Position numbers and translations under genes: made by a program. A DNA stretch of 64,000 bases, from the NCBI GenBank assembly GCA_018714445.1, contig DVNK01000038.1, positions 1 to 64,000 on the forward strand. Reading direction: 5' to 3'. The notes beneath the pieces were generated by a model. It did no database searches and was not told the origin of the DNA. It saw nothing but the letters and a program-made list of their open reading frames with translations. Below are positions 8,742-17,904 of the stretch, one piece after another (positions within the stretch are counted from its first letter, which is position 1; each line of letters begins with the position of its first letter). This DNA is from Candidatus Fimadaptatus faecigallinarum. GTDB taxonomy: Bacteria; Bacillota; Clostridia; Christensenellales; Aristaeellaceae.

Positions 8742-9689
8742 ATGCGCAAATTCGCAGCGCTAATAATCACACTGATGCTTATGCTGTGCACGGGCTGCAG
8801 CGGGCAGACGCCTGCGCCGTCCGCGCCGCCCAGCGCCACCAGCGGACAATCGCCCGCGCCGTCCGCGGATGACGCGGTCACGCCGTCCTCGGGCACTGCA
8901 TCGCCGTCAACCATGCAGCCCACCGCGCAGGGCTTTGAACTGCACGTGCTGGACGTTGGCAAGGCCGACTGCCTGCTGTTAGCGTGCGACGGCCTGTACA
9001 TGCTGGTCGACACCGGCGAAAAGGAGGACGAACAGACCATACGCGACTACCTGACCGCGCAGGGCGTCACCCGGCTGGAACTGCTGGTGGCGACGCATCC
9101 CGACAAGGATCACATAGGCGGCATGCCATGGGTGCTGCGCGAATACGACGTGGCACAGGCCTGGATATGCCCGCTGAGCCGCGAGAGCGATCCGTACATG
9201 AGCATGATGGTGGCGCTGTCGGCCGAGGGCACGCCGGTCGAGCACCCCATGGCGGGCTATGCCGGCTCGTTGGGCAGCGCAACGATAGAAGTGCTGTCGC
9301 CCAACGACGCGCTGCTGGCCGACGGCGACAAGAACGAATGCTCGCTGGTATTGCGCGTGACGTATGGCCAGACGCATTTTCTGCTGATGGCCGATGCCCA
9401 GAAGGACGCCGAACAGTATCTGCTGGACTCGGGCCGCGACCTCAGCGCCGATGTGCTCAAGGTGGGCCACCACGGCTCAGACAAGGCCACGACGCGCAAG
9501 CTGCTGCGCGCAGTAAATGCCGAATATGCGGTGATCTCCGGCAACAACCCCGACAGCGATACGCTGGACAAGCTCTCGGAAGAGGGCGCAATCGTGCTGC
9601 GCACCGACGTTGACGGCACCGTCGTGTTCCGCTCGGACGGCGAGTCGATAAGCGTGCGCACGGAGCACTCGGAAGCACAGGCGGCCTGA
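8742..9689 (+). CDS. ComEC/Rec2-like metallo-beta-lactamase-fold lipoprotein
   Basis: A secreted, probably lipid-anchored, metal-dependent hydrolase of the MBL fold, closest in pattern to the C-terminal domain of the DNA-uptake protein ComEC. The 315-residue product has a signal peptide ending in a lipobox-like CTGC with Cys19, a 45-residue Pro/Ser/Ala linker, then the domain from about residue 65. The metal motif is THPDKDHIGG (His119, Asp121, Asp123, His124), with a later KVGHHGSDKAT. Stand-alone lipoproteins of this kind are common in Clostridia; nuclease activity has been proposed for relatives but is not shown here. The start has GAGGAGGC upstream. Confidence 0.87.
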   Translation: MRKFAALIITLMLMLCTGCSGQTPAPSAPPSATSGQSPAPSADDAVTPSSGTASPSTMQPTAQGFELHVLDVGKADCLLLACDGLYMLVDTGEKEDEQTIRDYLTAQGVTRLELLVATHPDKDHIGGMPWVLREYDVAQAWICPLSRESDPYMSMMVALSAEGTPVEHPMAGYAGSLGSATIEVLSPNDALLADGDKNECSLVLRVTYGQTHFLLMADAQKDAEQYLLDSGRDLSADVLKVGHHGSDKATTRKLLRAVNAEYAVISGNNPDSDTLDKLSEEGAIVLRTDVDGTVVFRSDGESISVRTEHSEAQAA

Positions 9690-9742
9690 CGCGCGCCCGC
9701 AGGTAAAGCGCAGAAAACGACGCTGAAGCCGGGTTCACTGCG

Positions 9743-10300
9743 CGATGCGGTCAGAGCCGATATACCTGGTCATTGCTGTGCGATGTTGCCGCAGATGGCT
9801 ATGCCTTGTTGTGGCCGCGCGGCGGTATGGCGAATGGTTGTACCCCATTGCAGCCGAGCGACTTCTCGGAGAACTTGCATGCTCCAGCGCGGCCGCGCGG
9901 TGGCATGGTGAACGGTTGTACTCCATGACAGTTGAGCAACTTTTCCGCAAACGAGCATACTCTATCGTGGCAGCGAGGCGGTATGACGAACGGTTGCACC
10001 CCATCGCAGTCGTCCGACTTTTCGGCAAACGAGCATGCGCCACCGTAGCCGTGCGGCGGCATGGCGAACGGCTGTACTACGTCGCAGCCGCGCGACTTTT
10101 CAGCGAACTAGCATGCTCCATCGCGGCCACGCGGCGGTATGGCGAACGGTTGTACCTTATCGCAGTCGTCCGACTTTTCCGCAAGCGAGCATGCTCCACC
10201 GTGGCCGTGCGGCGGCATGGCGAACAGTTGTACTACGTCGCAGCCGCACGACTTTTCAGCGAACTAGCATGCTCCATCTTGGCTGCGCGGCGGTACTGCG
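9743..10300. repeat. 78-bp tandem array, seven units
   Basis: The landmark GGCGG(T/C)ATGG recurs at 9821, 9899, 9977, 10055, 10133, 10211 and 10289, exactly 78 bp apart. The last four units alternate as a 156-bp higher-order repeat. Since 78 is divisible by three, a long open frame (9745-10539) with a 26-residue period arises; I see no ribosome site or coding signal to support it. Confidence 0.93.
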
Positions 10301-10553
10301 GCCGTTCGTTGACATATCATGGTTGCGCGACAGTGCCACTACTGATTAACTCGACGGCGAATGGCGTCGCGCCGTTTGGCAAACGCCATCGCGACTATGC
10401 GTGCAGTCTCCGCGCCGTCCGCTCGATGCAGCACCGCGCCGCCATCGACGGCGCCGCCATGACAAGCGCGGCAAACCAATCTTTCAACCGCGCGGCGATA
10501 ATGCGCCGCGTTTACCCCTCGACCAACTACATTAAATAGAGGTGATAATAGCC

Positions 10554-11105
10554 ATGAAATTGATGATAGCATCAGACATACACGGCTCGGCGCTGTACTG
10601 CCGCGCGATGCTGGACGCGTTTGAACGCGAAAATGCCCAGCGCCTTATACTGCTGGGCGATATACTCTACCATGGGCCGCGCAACGACCTGCCCGACGGC
10701 TATGCGCCCAAGCAGGTGATAGCACTGCTGAACCCGCTGCGCGAAAAGCTCATGTGCGTGCGCGGCAACTGCGAGGCCGAAGTCGATCAGATGGTGTTGG
10801 AATTCCCGGTGCTGGCCGACTATGCGCTCATGGCGCTGGGCGAGCGCATGATCTACATTACCCACGGCCACCTGCACGGCGAAGACAATCCCCCGCCGCT
10901 GTGCCCGGGCGACATACTGCTGTGCGGACACACGCATGTTGCGCGGCTGGCCGATCATGCCGGTTTTACATATATGAATCCCGGTTCGGTTTCGCTGCCC
11001 AAGCAGGACACCCCGCGCTCGTACATGACGCTGGACAACGGCGAGTTCACCTGGAAACGCCTGGACGATGGCCAGGCGTACATGCACCGTGCATTCGTGG
11101 TCTGA
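10554..11105 (+). CDS. yfcE: YfcE-type phosphodiesterase
   Basis: A metal-dependent phosphodiesterase of the calcineurin-like superfamily. The 183-residue length matches E. coli YfcE (184). Metal-binding motifs are in order: DIHG (Asp8, His10), LGDIL (Asp36), RGNCE (Asn72), THGH (about 103-106) and CGHTH (124-128). The ATG at 10554 follows AGAGGTG. A GTG at 10542 is in frame but overlaps the ribosome site. It is cytoplasmic and monocistronic with its own terminator. The natural substrate of YfcE proteins is unknown. Confidence 0.93.
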   Translation: MKLMIASDIHGSALYCRAMLDAFERENAQRLILLGDILYHGPRNDLPDGYAPKQVIALLNPLREKLMCVRGNCEAEVDQMVLEFPVLADYALMALGERMIYITHGHLHGEDNPPPLCPGDILLCGHTHVARLADHAGFTYMNPGSVSLPKQDTPRSYMTLDNGEFTWKRLDDGQAYMHRAFVV

Positions 11106-11172
11106 GCCACGGCGCGCACCCAAGCCGAACCATACGTGCATGCAGCGTCAAACTTGCCCGATATAACGAAAT

Positions 11173-11203
11173 CGCCCGCGCGCTGCGTGGGCGGTTTTAT
11201 TTG
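11173..11203 (+). terminator. terminator of yfcE
   Basis: An 8-bp stem with one G-U pair (11173-11180 with 11186-11193), followed by GTTTTATTTG. Confidence 0.7.
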
Positions 11204-11264
11204 TATAGTGTCGCATGCCGTTCTGATGATGGCCATGGTAGCGCGCCTGTCACGCGGTCGGGCC

Positions 11265-11690
11265 ATTTGCAGATTGCGCATTCGTGAGATTTGGCCCGAT
11301 TGTGCTTCAACCTCGTTGCGGAGCATTTGCCTTTGCATGTTGTACCTTCAGGCGATTTGGCCACGTTGTGCGTCAACTGCGTTGTGGGGCATTTGCCCTT
11401 TGCATGTTGCTATTTCAGGCGATTTGGCCCCGCTATGCGTCAACCTCATTGCGGGGTGATTTGCCCTTTGCATGTTGTTCTTTCAGGCGATTTGGCCCTG
11501 CTGTGCGTCAACCACGTTGCGGGGCATTTGCACTTTGCACGTCGCTCCTTCATGCGATTTTGCCCCGCTGTGCGTCAACTGCGTTGCCGGGCGATTTGCA
11601 CTTTGCATGTCGCTCCTTCAGGTGATTTGATCTCACTGTGCGCCGATCACGCTGCGGGCAATTTGCATATTTGGCATTGCAGCGCACCCC
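11265..11690. repeat. 66-68-bp tandem array, six units
   Basis: The landmark GATTT(G/T)G recurs at 11288, 11354, 11421, 11489, 11556 and 11624. Here the array lies beyond the yfcE terminator. Confidence 0.9.
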
Positions 11691-12043
11691 AGCTTCAACA
11701 GCAATGACATGTTATCAGGCACGACCGCACTTAACGCAACTCGGTACAGCTATTGCCGCCCGACGGTCATATGGCTTTGCGCGAAGTTAAACGCACTGCC
11801 AGGCGTCTGGCAATGCGCTCTTGATGTTGAAGCCCTTTGCATATCCGCTATGACCGTGTGTCGCCGGCGCGTCAAACGCCTGCCGCCACGCCATTTGATA
11901 GCACATACTGCCGCCACGCCGCCTCCGCTATAGGCACAGCGCTTACAGTTCAAGCCCAGATCTGTTCAGCTTAAGCTCACGCCTGGTTCAGCTGCGTTCG
12001 GCAAATTCGGCTCAGCTCCCTGCCCTTGACGGTACAACCGTGC
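11691..12043. other. intergenic, weak tail-like repetition
   Basis: No gene seen. At the right end, TCAGCT recurs near 11966, 11988, 12012 and 12044; the last instance holds the stop codon of the next gene. This may be a decayed gene-tail array, but the spacing is irregular. Confidence 0.35.
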
Positions 12044-12793
12044 TCAGCTGCCGGCGCAACTTTCCGCATCCTGTGCCGGCGCCGCCGCAGCCAGCGCCTT
12101 TTCCAGCGCCGCCGCGCGCTTTACCAATTCGCACATGAACTCGCCCCAGCCGGCGTCGCGCGCCTCGCCGGGCAGCGCCATGTACCCGCGCACGCACTCA
12201 AGCAGCGGCCGCGCAGTCTCGCTGAGCTGCCGGGCATTGTGTTCGGCCTGAGCGCGCTCGTCCAGCAGCGCCTCCAGCGTGGCCAGCATGTCGCATACGC
12301 GCTTCTCGCCAGTGCCGGCCCGGCGCACGCGCTCCAGCGCCGCATCCACCGGACGCGCAGTCGTGTATGGCGACGGCGGAGTCAGTCCCTGCGCCCGCAG
12401 CCGCTCCAGCACTCGCTCGACCACGTCCGGCCGACTGCGCAGCATCGCCCGGTACTTGTTCTGATAGCGCAGCATCAGCCGCTGATCGCCGCCCGACAGT
12501 CGCGTCACGCATGCGCGAACGCTCTCGCCGCTGGCGCGCGCTGTAAGTATCTGTTCAGTCAACTGTTCGGCCTCTCCGGCGTCAAACGGCGTGAACCGCG
12601 CGCGCCGCTCGCCATCGCGGTTCTGTGCGTAGTAGAAGTTGCGTATGCTGTTGGGGCGACGGCCCGTGCTCTGCGCCGTCGCCTCGAACACCTCGCGCAG
12701 TGGCCGGCCCTGTTCGCGCGCCTGCCGCGCACGCTCCATCAGCGCCGCCGTTTCCGCCTCGCTCCAGCCGGCCCTGCCCATCCTTGCCTGCAT
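12044..12793 (-). CDS. Myb/SANT-like helix-turn-helix protein
   Basis: A probable DNA-binding regulator. The 249-residue product starts with a segment (about 8-55) of the form W-S-x-A-E followed by a helix and GRRPNSIRNFYY, which resembles the Myb-like domain of RsfA-type prespore regulators of Bacillota. The rest is predicted largely helical, charged and Ala-rich, suggesting coiled-coil or oligomerisation; no enzyme motif is visible. The ATG at 12793 has GGTGG upstream. No neighbour hints at targets. The Myb-like reading is by pattern only. Confidence 0.65.
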   Translation of the reverse strand: MQARMGRAGWSEAETAALMERARQAREQGRPLREVFEATAQSTGRRPNSIRNFYYAQNRDGERRARFTPFDAGEAEQLTEQILTARASGESVRACVTRLSGGDQRLMLRYQNKYRAMLRSRPDVVERVLERLRAQGLTPPSPYTTARPVDAALERVRRAGTGEKRVCDMLATLEALLDERAQAEHNARQLSETARPLLECVRGYMALPGEARDAGWGEFMCELVKRAAALEKALAAAAPAQDAESCAGS

Positions 12794-13225
12794 ATGTCAA
12801 CCACCTTTCATATACTTCTACTACAAGTATTGCTTAAATGGCCTGTCCATATACCTGTGTTGGAAAAAATATTTGCATTTATTGCGCATTTACACATCTC
12901 CGCCGGACGCCCGCCGCGCCTGCTCGCCGGCGCACTCAACGCGCTGCCCGTCAGGCTCCCTCATCGCCGTCGCGATATGGCGCATGTTCAAACTGCTCAG
13001 GCGATATGGCAAATGCAAAGCATCGACGGACATGACATGCGTGTGCGCGAGCGCCTATACCGGCTGGACACGGCAGCTTCGATTAAGGCTGCCCCGCAAG
13101 CATATACGGCAACGCCAATGCGACCGCGATGGGCCAAGCTTGCAATGCCCGCACCGCCAACAATCAATCCGACCAACTCGGCCGTGCGACAGACAGCGCT
13201 TGTCCATTTTATCGTCAGCGCGACC
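12794..13225. other. intergenic, no feature recognised
   Basis: Separates the Myb-like gene start from the 33-bp array. No promoter of good quality and no small gene seen. Confidence 0.3.
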
Positions 13226-13432
13226 AACCGCATGCGCGACGTACTTGCCAGCGCGGCCAACCGCATGCACGGCGCACTTGTCAGCGCAGCCAACCGCACG
13301 CGCGGTGCACTTGCCAGCGCGGCAAACCGCACGCGCGGTGCACTTGCCAGCGCGGCAAACCGCATGCACGGCGCACTTGCCAGCGCGGCAAACCGCATGC
13401 GCGGTGCACTTGCCAGCGCGGCCAGCAGCCGC
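13226..13432. repeat. 33-bp tandem array, six to seven units
   Basis: AACCGCA(T/C)GC landmarks at 13226, 13259, 13292, 13325, 13358 and 13391, exactly 33 bp apart. The array lies just past the 3' end of the LysR gene. Confidence 0.92.
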
Positions 13433-13490
13433 CCATCACATGCCCACTGCGTTTGCACAGCGTTGACGACAGGCTGCCATGCGCATGGCG

Positions 13491-14381
13491 CTAACCCGGC
13501 ACAACATCCGGCTCCGAGCTGCACAGATCTATGAACGCCTTTACCGCCGCAGTCAGGTATTTGTGCTTGTGCCATACTGCGCTGAACTCGTATCTCAGCT
13601 CCACACCCTGTATCGCGCGCGCGCATACCCGGCCCGCCGCCACGTCGTCGCGCACCAGCCGCTCCGGCAGCAGCGCCACGCCCAGCCCGGCTTCGACCGC
13701 GCGCACCAGCGCCTGAGTGCTGGCGCTTTCCCAGGCCGGCTCGACTGCGTGGCCGCGCTCCTCCAGCAGCCGGTCGACCAGCGCGCGGCATGCGCTGCCC
13801 GGTTCGCGCAACAGCAGCGGTTCGCGCAACACGTCGTCCAGCGCGACCTGTTCCGGCTCGCACAGGCGGCTGCCCTGCGCCACTATCAGCGTCAGCACAT
13901 CCCCGCCAAACGGCTGCGAGATCAGCTCGGGCGACACGCTCGCGCCCTCGGTCAGCGCTATGTCCAGCTCGCCGGCCATCAGCGCCTGCGTCAGTTCCTG
14001 CGCATTGGCCACCCGCGCGCGCACCCGCATGCCCGGCCGCGCGCTCATGAACCGCCGCACCAGGCCGGGCAGTTCGCAATTGCCTATCGCCGTCGTCGCC
14101 CCGACCCGCAGCACGCCAGTCGCATCCCAGTTCAGCAGCCGGCGCTCCAGCTCGCCGAACGTCTCGTCGACGTGCAGCGCGTAGCCATACAGCTCGCGCC
14201 CGCATTCGGTCGCACACAGGCCCCGGCCCAGCCGCTCGAATAGCCGCACGCCATAGTAATGCTCCATCTCCTGTATCGCGCGGCTCACGGCGGGCTGAGC
14301 TATGTGCAGCTGCTGCGCCGCGCGGGTCATGTTCATTTCCTCATATACCGCTATGAATATGCGCATGTGTCTTATCGTCAT
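13491..14381 (-). CDS. LysR-family transcriptional regulator
   Basis: A 296-residue LTTR. Residues 1-60 form the winged helix-turn-helix (MTRAAQQLHIAQPAVSRAI); the rest is the periplasmic-binding-like effector domain. The ATG at 14381 has GAGAGGAG upstream; the longer frame from 14417 adds residues without homology. It is divergent from the chromate-type transporter pair, the usual arrangement for a LysR regulator and its target, although the 14500-14835 repeat array separates them. An AT-rich dyad (ATATCTTATGCGATATC, 14421-14437) upstream of its own start is a candidate autoregulatory site. The effector is unknown. Confidence 0.92.
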   Translation of the reverse strand: MTIRHMRIFIAVYEEMNMTRAAQQLHIAQPAVSRAIQEMEHYYGVRLFERLGRGLCATECGRELYGYALHVDETFGELERRLLNWDATGVLRVGATTAIGNCELPGLVRRFMSARPGMRVRARVANAQELTQALMAGELDIALTEGASVSPELISQPFGGDVLTLIVAQGSRLCEPEQVALDDVLREPLLLREPGSACRALVDRLLEERGHAVEPAWESASTQALVRAVEAGLGVALLPERLVRDDVAAGRVCARAIQGVELRYEFSAVWHKHKYLTAAVKAFIDLCSSEPDVVPG

Positions 14382-14420
14382 CGGACGGCGCTCCTCTCTC
14401 AGGCAGTTGGGCCGCAAAGC

Positions 14421-14437
14421 ATATCTTATGCGATATC
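14421..14437. promoter_or_regulatory. candidate LysR operator
   Basis: Partial dyad ATATCTTATGCGATATC, close to the LysR start. LTTR sites have this kind of interrupted AT-rich symmetry. Inferred only. Confidence 0.35.
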
Positions 14438-14539
14438 TCTTATGGGTTTATGATACCATTTTGCTTATTTCAATGCAACAGCAACCGCATGTCAGCCGCT
14501 GCTTTCGGCCCGGCGCAAGCTCCGTCTGACGCATGCCCG

Positions 14540-14835
14540 GCGCGGCCGCGCTCGCAACATGTCCGCCGTGCGCTTGCCGCGCCGACCCGACGCTGCGCCG
14601 TCACCGACGATACGCCGCCACAGATGTCACACCGCCACCAATGCCGCTGCGCCGTCACGACGATACGCCGCTACAGATGCCACACCACCCACGACGCTGC
14701 GCCGCCCTCGACGCTACACCGCCACCGACGCCGCTGTGCTGTCCCGACGATACGCTGCCACAGATGCTACACCACCCCCGACGATACACCACCCTCGACG
14801 CTGCGCTGCCCCGACGCTACGCCGCCCCGGTACTA
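14540..14835. repeat. irregular about 51-bp repeat array
   Basis: Degenerate units built from GACGCTGCGCCG and CACAGATG(C/T)CACACC motifs, 37-67 bp apart. It lies between the LysR gene and the transporter promoter. Confidence 0.7.
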
Positions 14836-14904
14836 CGCCCTGCCGCCGTCTCCCCATGGCAAGCCATACCTAATATGATATCGATCCGATGAAATAATAG
14901 CATT

Positions 14905-14933
14905 TTACATATCGCCGCACACGCGGTATCATG
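14905..14933 (+). promoter_or_regulatory. promoter of chromate-type transporter pair
   Basis: TTTACA (14905-14910), 17-bp spacer, TATCAT (14928-14933). It ends just before GGGGGAG. Confidence 0.65.
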
Positions 14934-14952
14934 TTATCGAGGGGGAGATGGC

Positions 14953-15537
14953 ATGGAACAGAAGCCCGTCGCCCGCGGGCGGCATACGCTGTGGACGCTG
15001 TTTACGTCGATGCTGTACATAAGCTCGTTCACATTCGGCGGAGGATTCGTAATAGTCACATTCATGAAGCGCAAGTTCGTAGACGGCCTGCACTGGCTCA
15101 CCGAGGACGAGATGCTCGACATGACCGCGCTGGCTCAGAGCGCACCCGGCGCGATTGCCGTCAATGCCGCGATACTGGTCGGCCGGCGCGTCGCGGGCAC
15201 GGTGGGCATGCTGGTGGCGGTCGCCGGCACGATAATCCCGCCGATGGTGATACTGTCGGTTATATCGCTGTTTTACGAGGCGTTCGCGCACAATCGCTGG
15301 GTCGCCGCGGCGCTGAGCGGCATGCAGGCCGGCGTGGCCGCCGTGATATGCGACGTGGTGATAAACCTGGGCAGCCGCGTAGTCAAGGAGCGCAGCGCGC
15401 TGTCCATCGCGATAATGGCGATAGCATTCGTCGCGGCGGCGGTGTTCGACGTGAACGTAATAATCATAATACTGTGCGCAGCGGCGGTTGGCGCAGCGCG
15501 CATACTCATCGAGCGCGCAAGGAGGAAGGCCGGATGA
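14953..15537 (+). CDS. chromate transporter family protein, first half-size subunit
   Basis: A membrane protein of the CHR family. The 194-residue half-size protein carries the N-terminal FGGGFVIV segment and the APGAIAVNAA motif (about residues 61-70) that mark CHR domains. It works with the next gene: in Clostridia CHR transporters are commonly two short proteins rather than one of about 400 residues. The stop overlaps the next start in ATGA. Chromate transport is the family label; the physiological ion in anaerobes is uncertain and may be another oxyanion. Confidence 0.88.
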   Translation: MEQKPVARGRHTLWTLFTSMLYISSFTFGGGFVIVTFMKRKFVDGLHWLTEDEMLDMTALAQSAPGAIAVNAAILVGRRVAGTVGMLVAVAGTIIPPMVILSVISLFYEAFAHNRWVAAALSGMQAGVAAVICDVVINLGSRVVKERSALSIAIMAIAFVAAAVFDVNVIIIILCAAAVGAARILIERARRKAG

Positions 15538-16100
15538 TTTATCTGCAACTGCTGCTCAGCTTCATGCAGGTGGGGCTGTTCTCGGTCGGCGGGGGCTACG
15601 CCGCCATGCCGATCATACAGGCGCAGGTCGTCGAGCGCTACGGCTGGCTGACGCTGCGCGAGTTCACCGATCTGATAACGATAGCCGAGATGACTCCCGG
15701 CCCTATCGCGATCAACTCGGCCACGTTCGTGGGCATACGGCTGGCCGGACCGCTGGGCGCCATCGTGGCCACGCTGAGCTGCATACTGCCCTCGATAGTC
15801 GTGGTATCGCTTATGTCATGGTTCTACTCGCGCTACCGGTCGTCCAACGGCATGCAGTCGGTGCTGGCATGCCTCAGGCCCACGGTCGTGGCGCTGATAG
15901 CGTCGGCGGCGCTGTCGATACTGCTGTTGGTCGTGTTCGGCGAAGCCGGGCCCGGTGCAGGCGCGATCAGCTGGAGCGGCCTGGCGCTGTTTGCCGCGGC
16001 GCTGGCGCTGCTGCGCATAAAAAAGCCCAATCCGATACTGGTCATGTCGCTGTGCGGGGCGGTCAATCTGGCGCTGTACGCGCTGACCGGCGCGCAGTAG
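15534..16100 (+). CDS. chromate transporter family protein, second half-size subunit
   Basis: The 188-residue partner of the preceding gene, with SVGGGYAAMP (about 17-26) and the TPGPIAINSATFVG motif (about 58-71). Several hydrophobic segments and a short basic loop near residue 165 are visible. The ATG overlaps the upstream stop by four bases and GGAGG lies before it, indicating translational coupling and equal dosage. Probably regulated by the divergent LysR protein. Confidence 0.88.
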   Translation: MIYLQLLLSFMQVGLFSVGGGYAAMPIIQAQVVERYGWLTLREFTDLITIAEMTPGPIAINSATFVGIRLAGPLGAIVATLSCILPSIVVVSLMSWFYSRYRSSNGMQSVLACLRPTVVALIASAALSILLLVVFGEAGPGAGAISWSGLALFAAALALLRIKKPNPILVMSLCGAVNLALYALTGAQ

Positions 16101-16415
16101 TCTGAATCGGAGTGAGCCGGAATCGGCCGGCGGCAATGGCCATTCTCCGGCGTGAGGTCGCCAGCGGCAGGGTCGCTATGATAGCGATATGCTGGCCGCG
16201 ATTGCTTTGCGTCCGGCATGACACTGTTCATCGCAGCGCGCGATTGCATCGGAATGGTTGGCACGTCGCCGTTATGCCGGACAGTCCACAACATGTCTTG
16301 ACATAATCGACGCAGCATTGATGCGCCAACATGTCTAAATCGGCCTGCGGCGGCGCCTGTACGGCATGTGTTTACCAGATGGCACATGTTTAGCGGCTGG
16401 CACTTTCAGCAGATG
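16101..16415 (+). other. intergenic, no feature recognised
   Basis: No gene, terminator or clear repeat was seen between the transporter stop and the 18-bp array. Confidence 0.3.
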
Positions 16416-16559
16416 GCACATGTTCACTGGCGGGCGCATGTTTACTGTTTGGCTCATGTTCACCGGTTGGCACGCGTTCACCGGCTGGCACATGCTCACC
16501 GGCGGGCACATGTTCATCGACATGCGCATGCTCATAGGCAGGCATATTTCAGCATCAGC
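16416..16559. repeat. 18-bp tandem array, eight units
   Basis: GC(A/G/T)CATG-type landmarks at 16416, 16434, 16452, 16470, 16488, 16506, 16524 and 16542, exactly 18 bp apart; one related element lies at 16382. Confidence 0.9.
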
Positions 16560-16617
16560 TGCAACGCGCATTGTTGCGTAATAATCGCATATAATAACGC
16601 CGCTGCTTTAATGCACA

Positions 16618-16659
16618 ACAGGCCGCCGCACGGATCGCAATGTCCGCGCGGCGGCCTGT
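16618..16659 (-). terminator. hairpin after the unknown gene
   Basis: A 12-bp stem (16618-16629 with 16648-16659) plus a further 4-bp CGGA/TCCG pairing. It directly abuts the stop at 16664. The minus-strand tail lacks a U-run, so termination efficiency is doubtful. Confidence 0.5.
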
Positions 16660-16663
16660 CTGC

Positions 16664-17443
16664 TCATTCGCCCACGCCCGCGCGCACGCCGCGGCCCAGG
16701 CTGAGCTGGCGGTAACCCCGGAAAGCGCCTTCGACGCAGTTGCACAGCATGTGCGGCTCGGTCCGCCCGACCGTGACGCTCAACAGCCGCTGCACCAGCT
16801 GCACCGGCACAAACCCCATCGCCCGGCACAGCGCGCCCAGCGCTACATACGCCGTAGGACAATGGCACAGCGCCGCGATGTACTCAGCGCCGCCATGCGG
16901 TCCTGCACCCAGCGTGTACAGCCGCGCGGCCGGTACGAGCGGCGCTCCCGGCTGCGCGACAGCGTATGCCTCCGGCCCGGCCTCTGAGCGCTGCACGCTG
17001 GAAGCTGCCGCGGTTTGCCCCGCGGTCGATTGCGCACCGAATGCCGTCGCCCGCGCGCCTGCAATCCCCGCATCAGGCGCTCCATCGGCCTCCACGTTCA
17101 CCAGCGCCGCCGCGTCGGTCAGCTCGGGCGCAAGCTCGCCGGCAAACTCGCACGCCCCCCGCGCCGCGCTGCCTAGCGCAAGCACCGACGCATGGCCGTC
17201 GGTCAGCGGCGCGGCCTCGCCCGTTACTATAAGGTCGGGCGGCGCATCGAACTCGGGCAGGCGGGCCGTGCTCCAGCAGACCGTGAATCCCGCGCGGCCT
17301 ATGCGCCGGGCGGCATGCGTGCCGAGCATGTCCGCGCCCAGCCGCGTGGCCAGGTACGACAGCGTCAACGCGTCCTCGCGGCTGAGCTTCTGTATCGATA
17401 TCACATAATCGCGCGAATATGTGGGCAGTTGAATTGACAGCAA
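16664..17443 (-). CDS. hypothetical protein, TTG start
   Basis: I do not recognise this 259-residue protein. The N-terminal 95 residues and C-terminal 75 residues look like ordinary folded sequence (the latter with GGAEYIAALCHCPTAYVALG), joined by an Ala/Gly/Ser-rich stretch at about 110-170. No signal peptide or transmembrane helix is convincing. The best start is TTG at 17443, since GGAGGG sits about 7 nt upstream and no ATG is nearby. It is monocistronic, between two repeat-rich gaps. Coding support is its length, ribosome site and third-position GC like its neighbours. Confidence 0.6.
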   Translation of the reverse strand: MLSIQLPTYSRDYVISIQKLSREDALTLSYLATRLGADMLGTHAARRIGRAGFTVCWSTARLPEFDAPPDLIVTGEAAPLTDGHASVLALGSAARGACEFAGELAPELTDAAALVNVEADGAPDAGIAGARATAFGAQSTAGQTAAASSVQRSEAGPEAYAVAQPGAPLVPAARLYTLGAGPHGGAEYIAALCHCPTAYVALGALCRAMGFVPVQLVQRLLSVTVGRTEPHMLCNCVEGAFRGYRQLSLGRGVRAGVGE

Positions 17444-17823
17444 AAGTATCCCTCCGTTTCATCTATATTCTGTGCCTGCATCGGGCAAACTTGCGCGCTG
17501 GAATCATTTTACGGGTTTATCTGGACGAATTGGATATGGTTAATTTTATGCTTTGCGCGCGCATGGTATGAGGCGCTTTAGCGCGGCGCGCAACGCCGTG
17601 GGCATTTGTTTTCATATGTGCATGCGGCCGGCATGCATAAGGATGCCCTGCGCGCCGCGATTTGCCTGACTTGCTGAGCGTGCGACCGGCAACGCCTGCG
17701 CATGCGGCCGGCAGCATTTGCAAATATGTCCGCAACCACCGTGCATGTGTCCGATGGCATCTGTGCATACGTCCTGCACATGCCCCGCCACAGCACATGC
17801 TGCACACATCCGGCATGCAAAAA
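17444..17823. other. intergenic with degenerate CATGC-rich repetition
   Basis: No gene seen. GCATGCGGCCGGCA and related motifs recur near 17619, 17702 and 17810, without a steady period. Confidence 0.35.
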
Positions 17824-17859
17824 GGCGCTGTTGCAGATATCGATATCTGCAACAGCGCC
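17824..17859 (-). terminator. perfect 36-bp palindrome, terminator downstream of the DegV array
   Basis: Two 18-base arms (17824-17841 and 17842-17859) with no loop interruption, followed on the minus strand by CTTTTTG. It is the first terminator past the DegV gene, so the transcript should include the whole repeat array. Confidence 0.75.
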
Positions 17860-17904
17860 CTTGTCATGCGCTATGTCGGGAATGTGACTCATTCGCATGC
17901 TCAG

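Noticed and set aside
9745-10539. Long plus-strand frame of 264 residues with a 26-residue repeat
   Set aside because: The 78-bp unit is divisible by three, so any open unit gives a long frame. No ribosome site, and the composition (Arg, Tyr, Ala) is unlike the neighbours.
12026-13534. Plus-strand open frame of 502 residues spanning the Myb-like gene and the 33-bp array
   Set aside because: Antisense to a better supported gene and through a repeat; no start signal.
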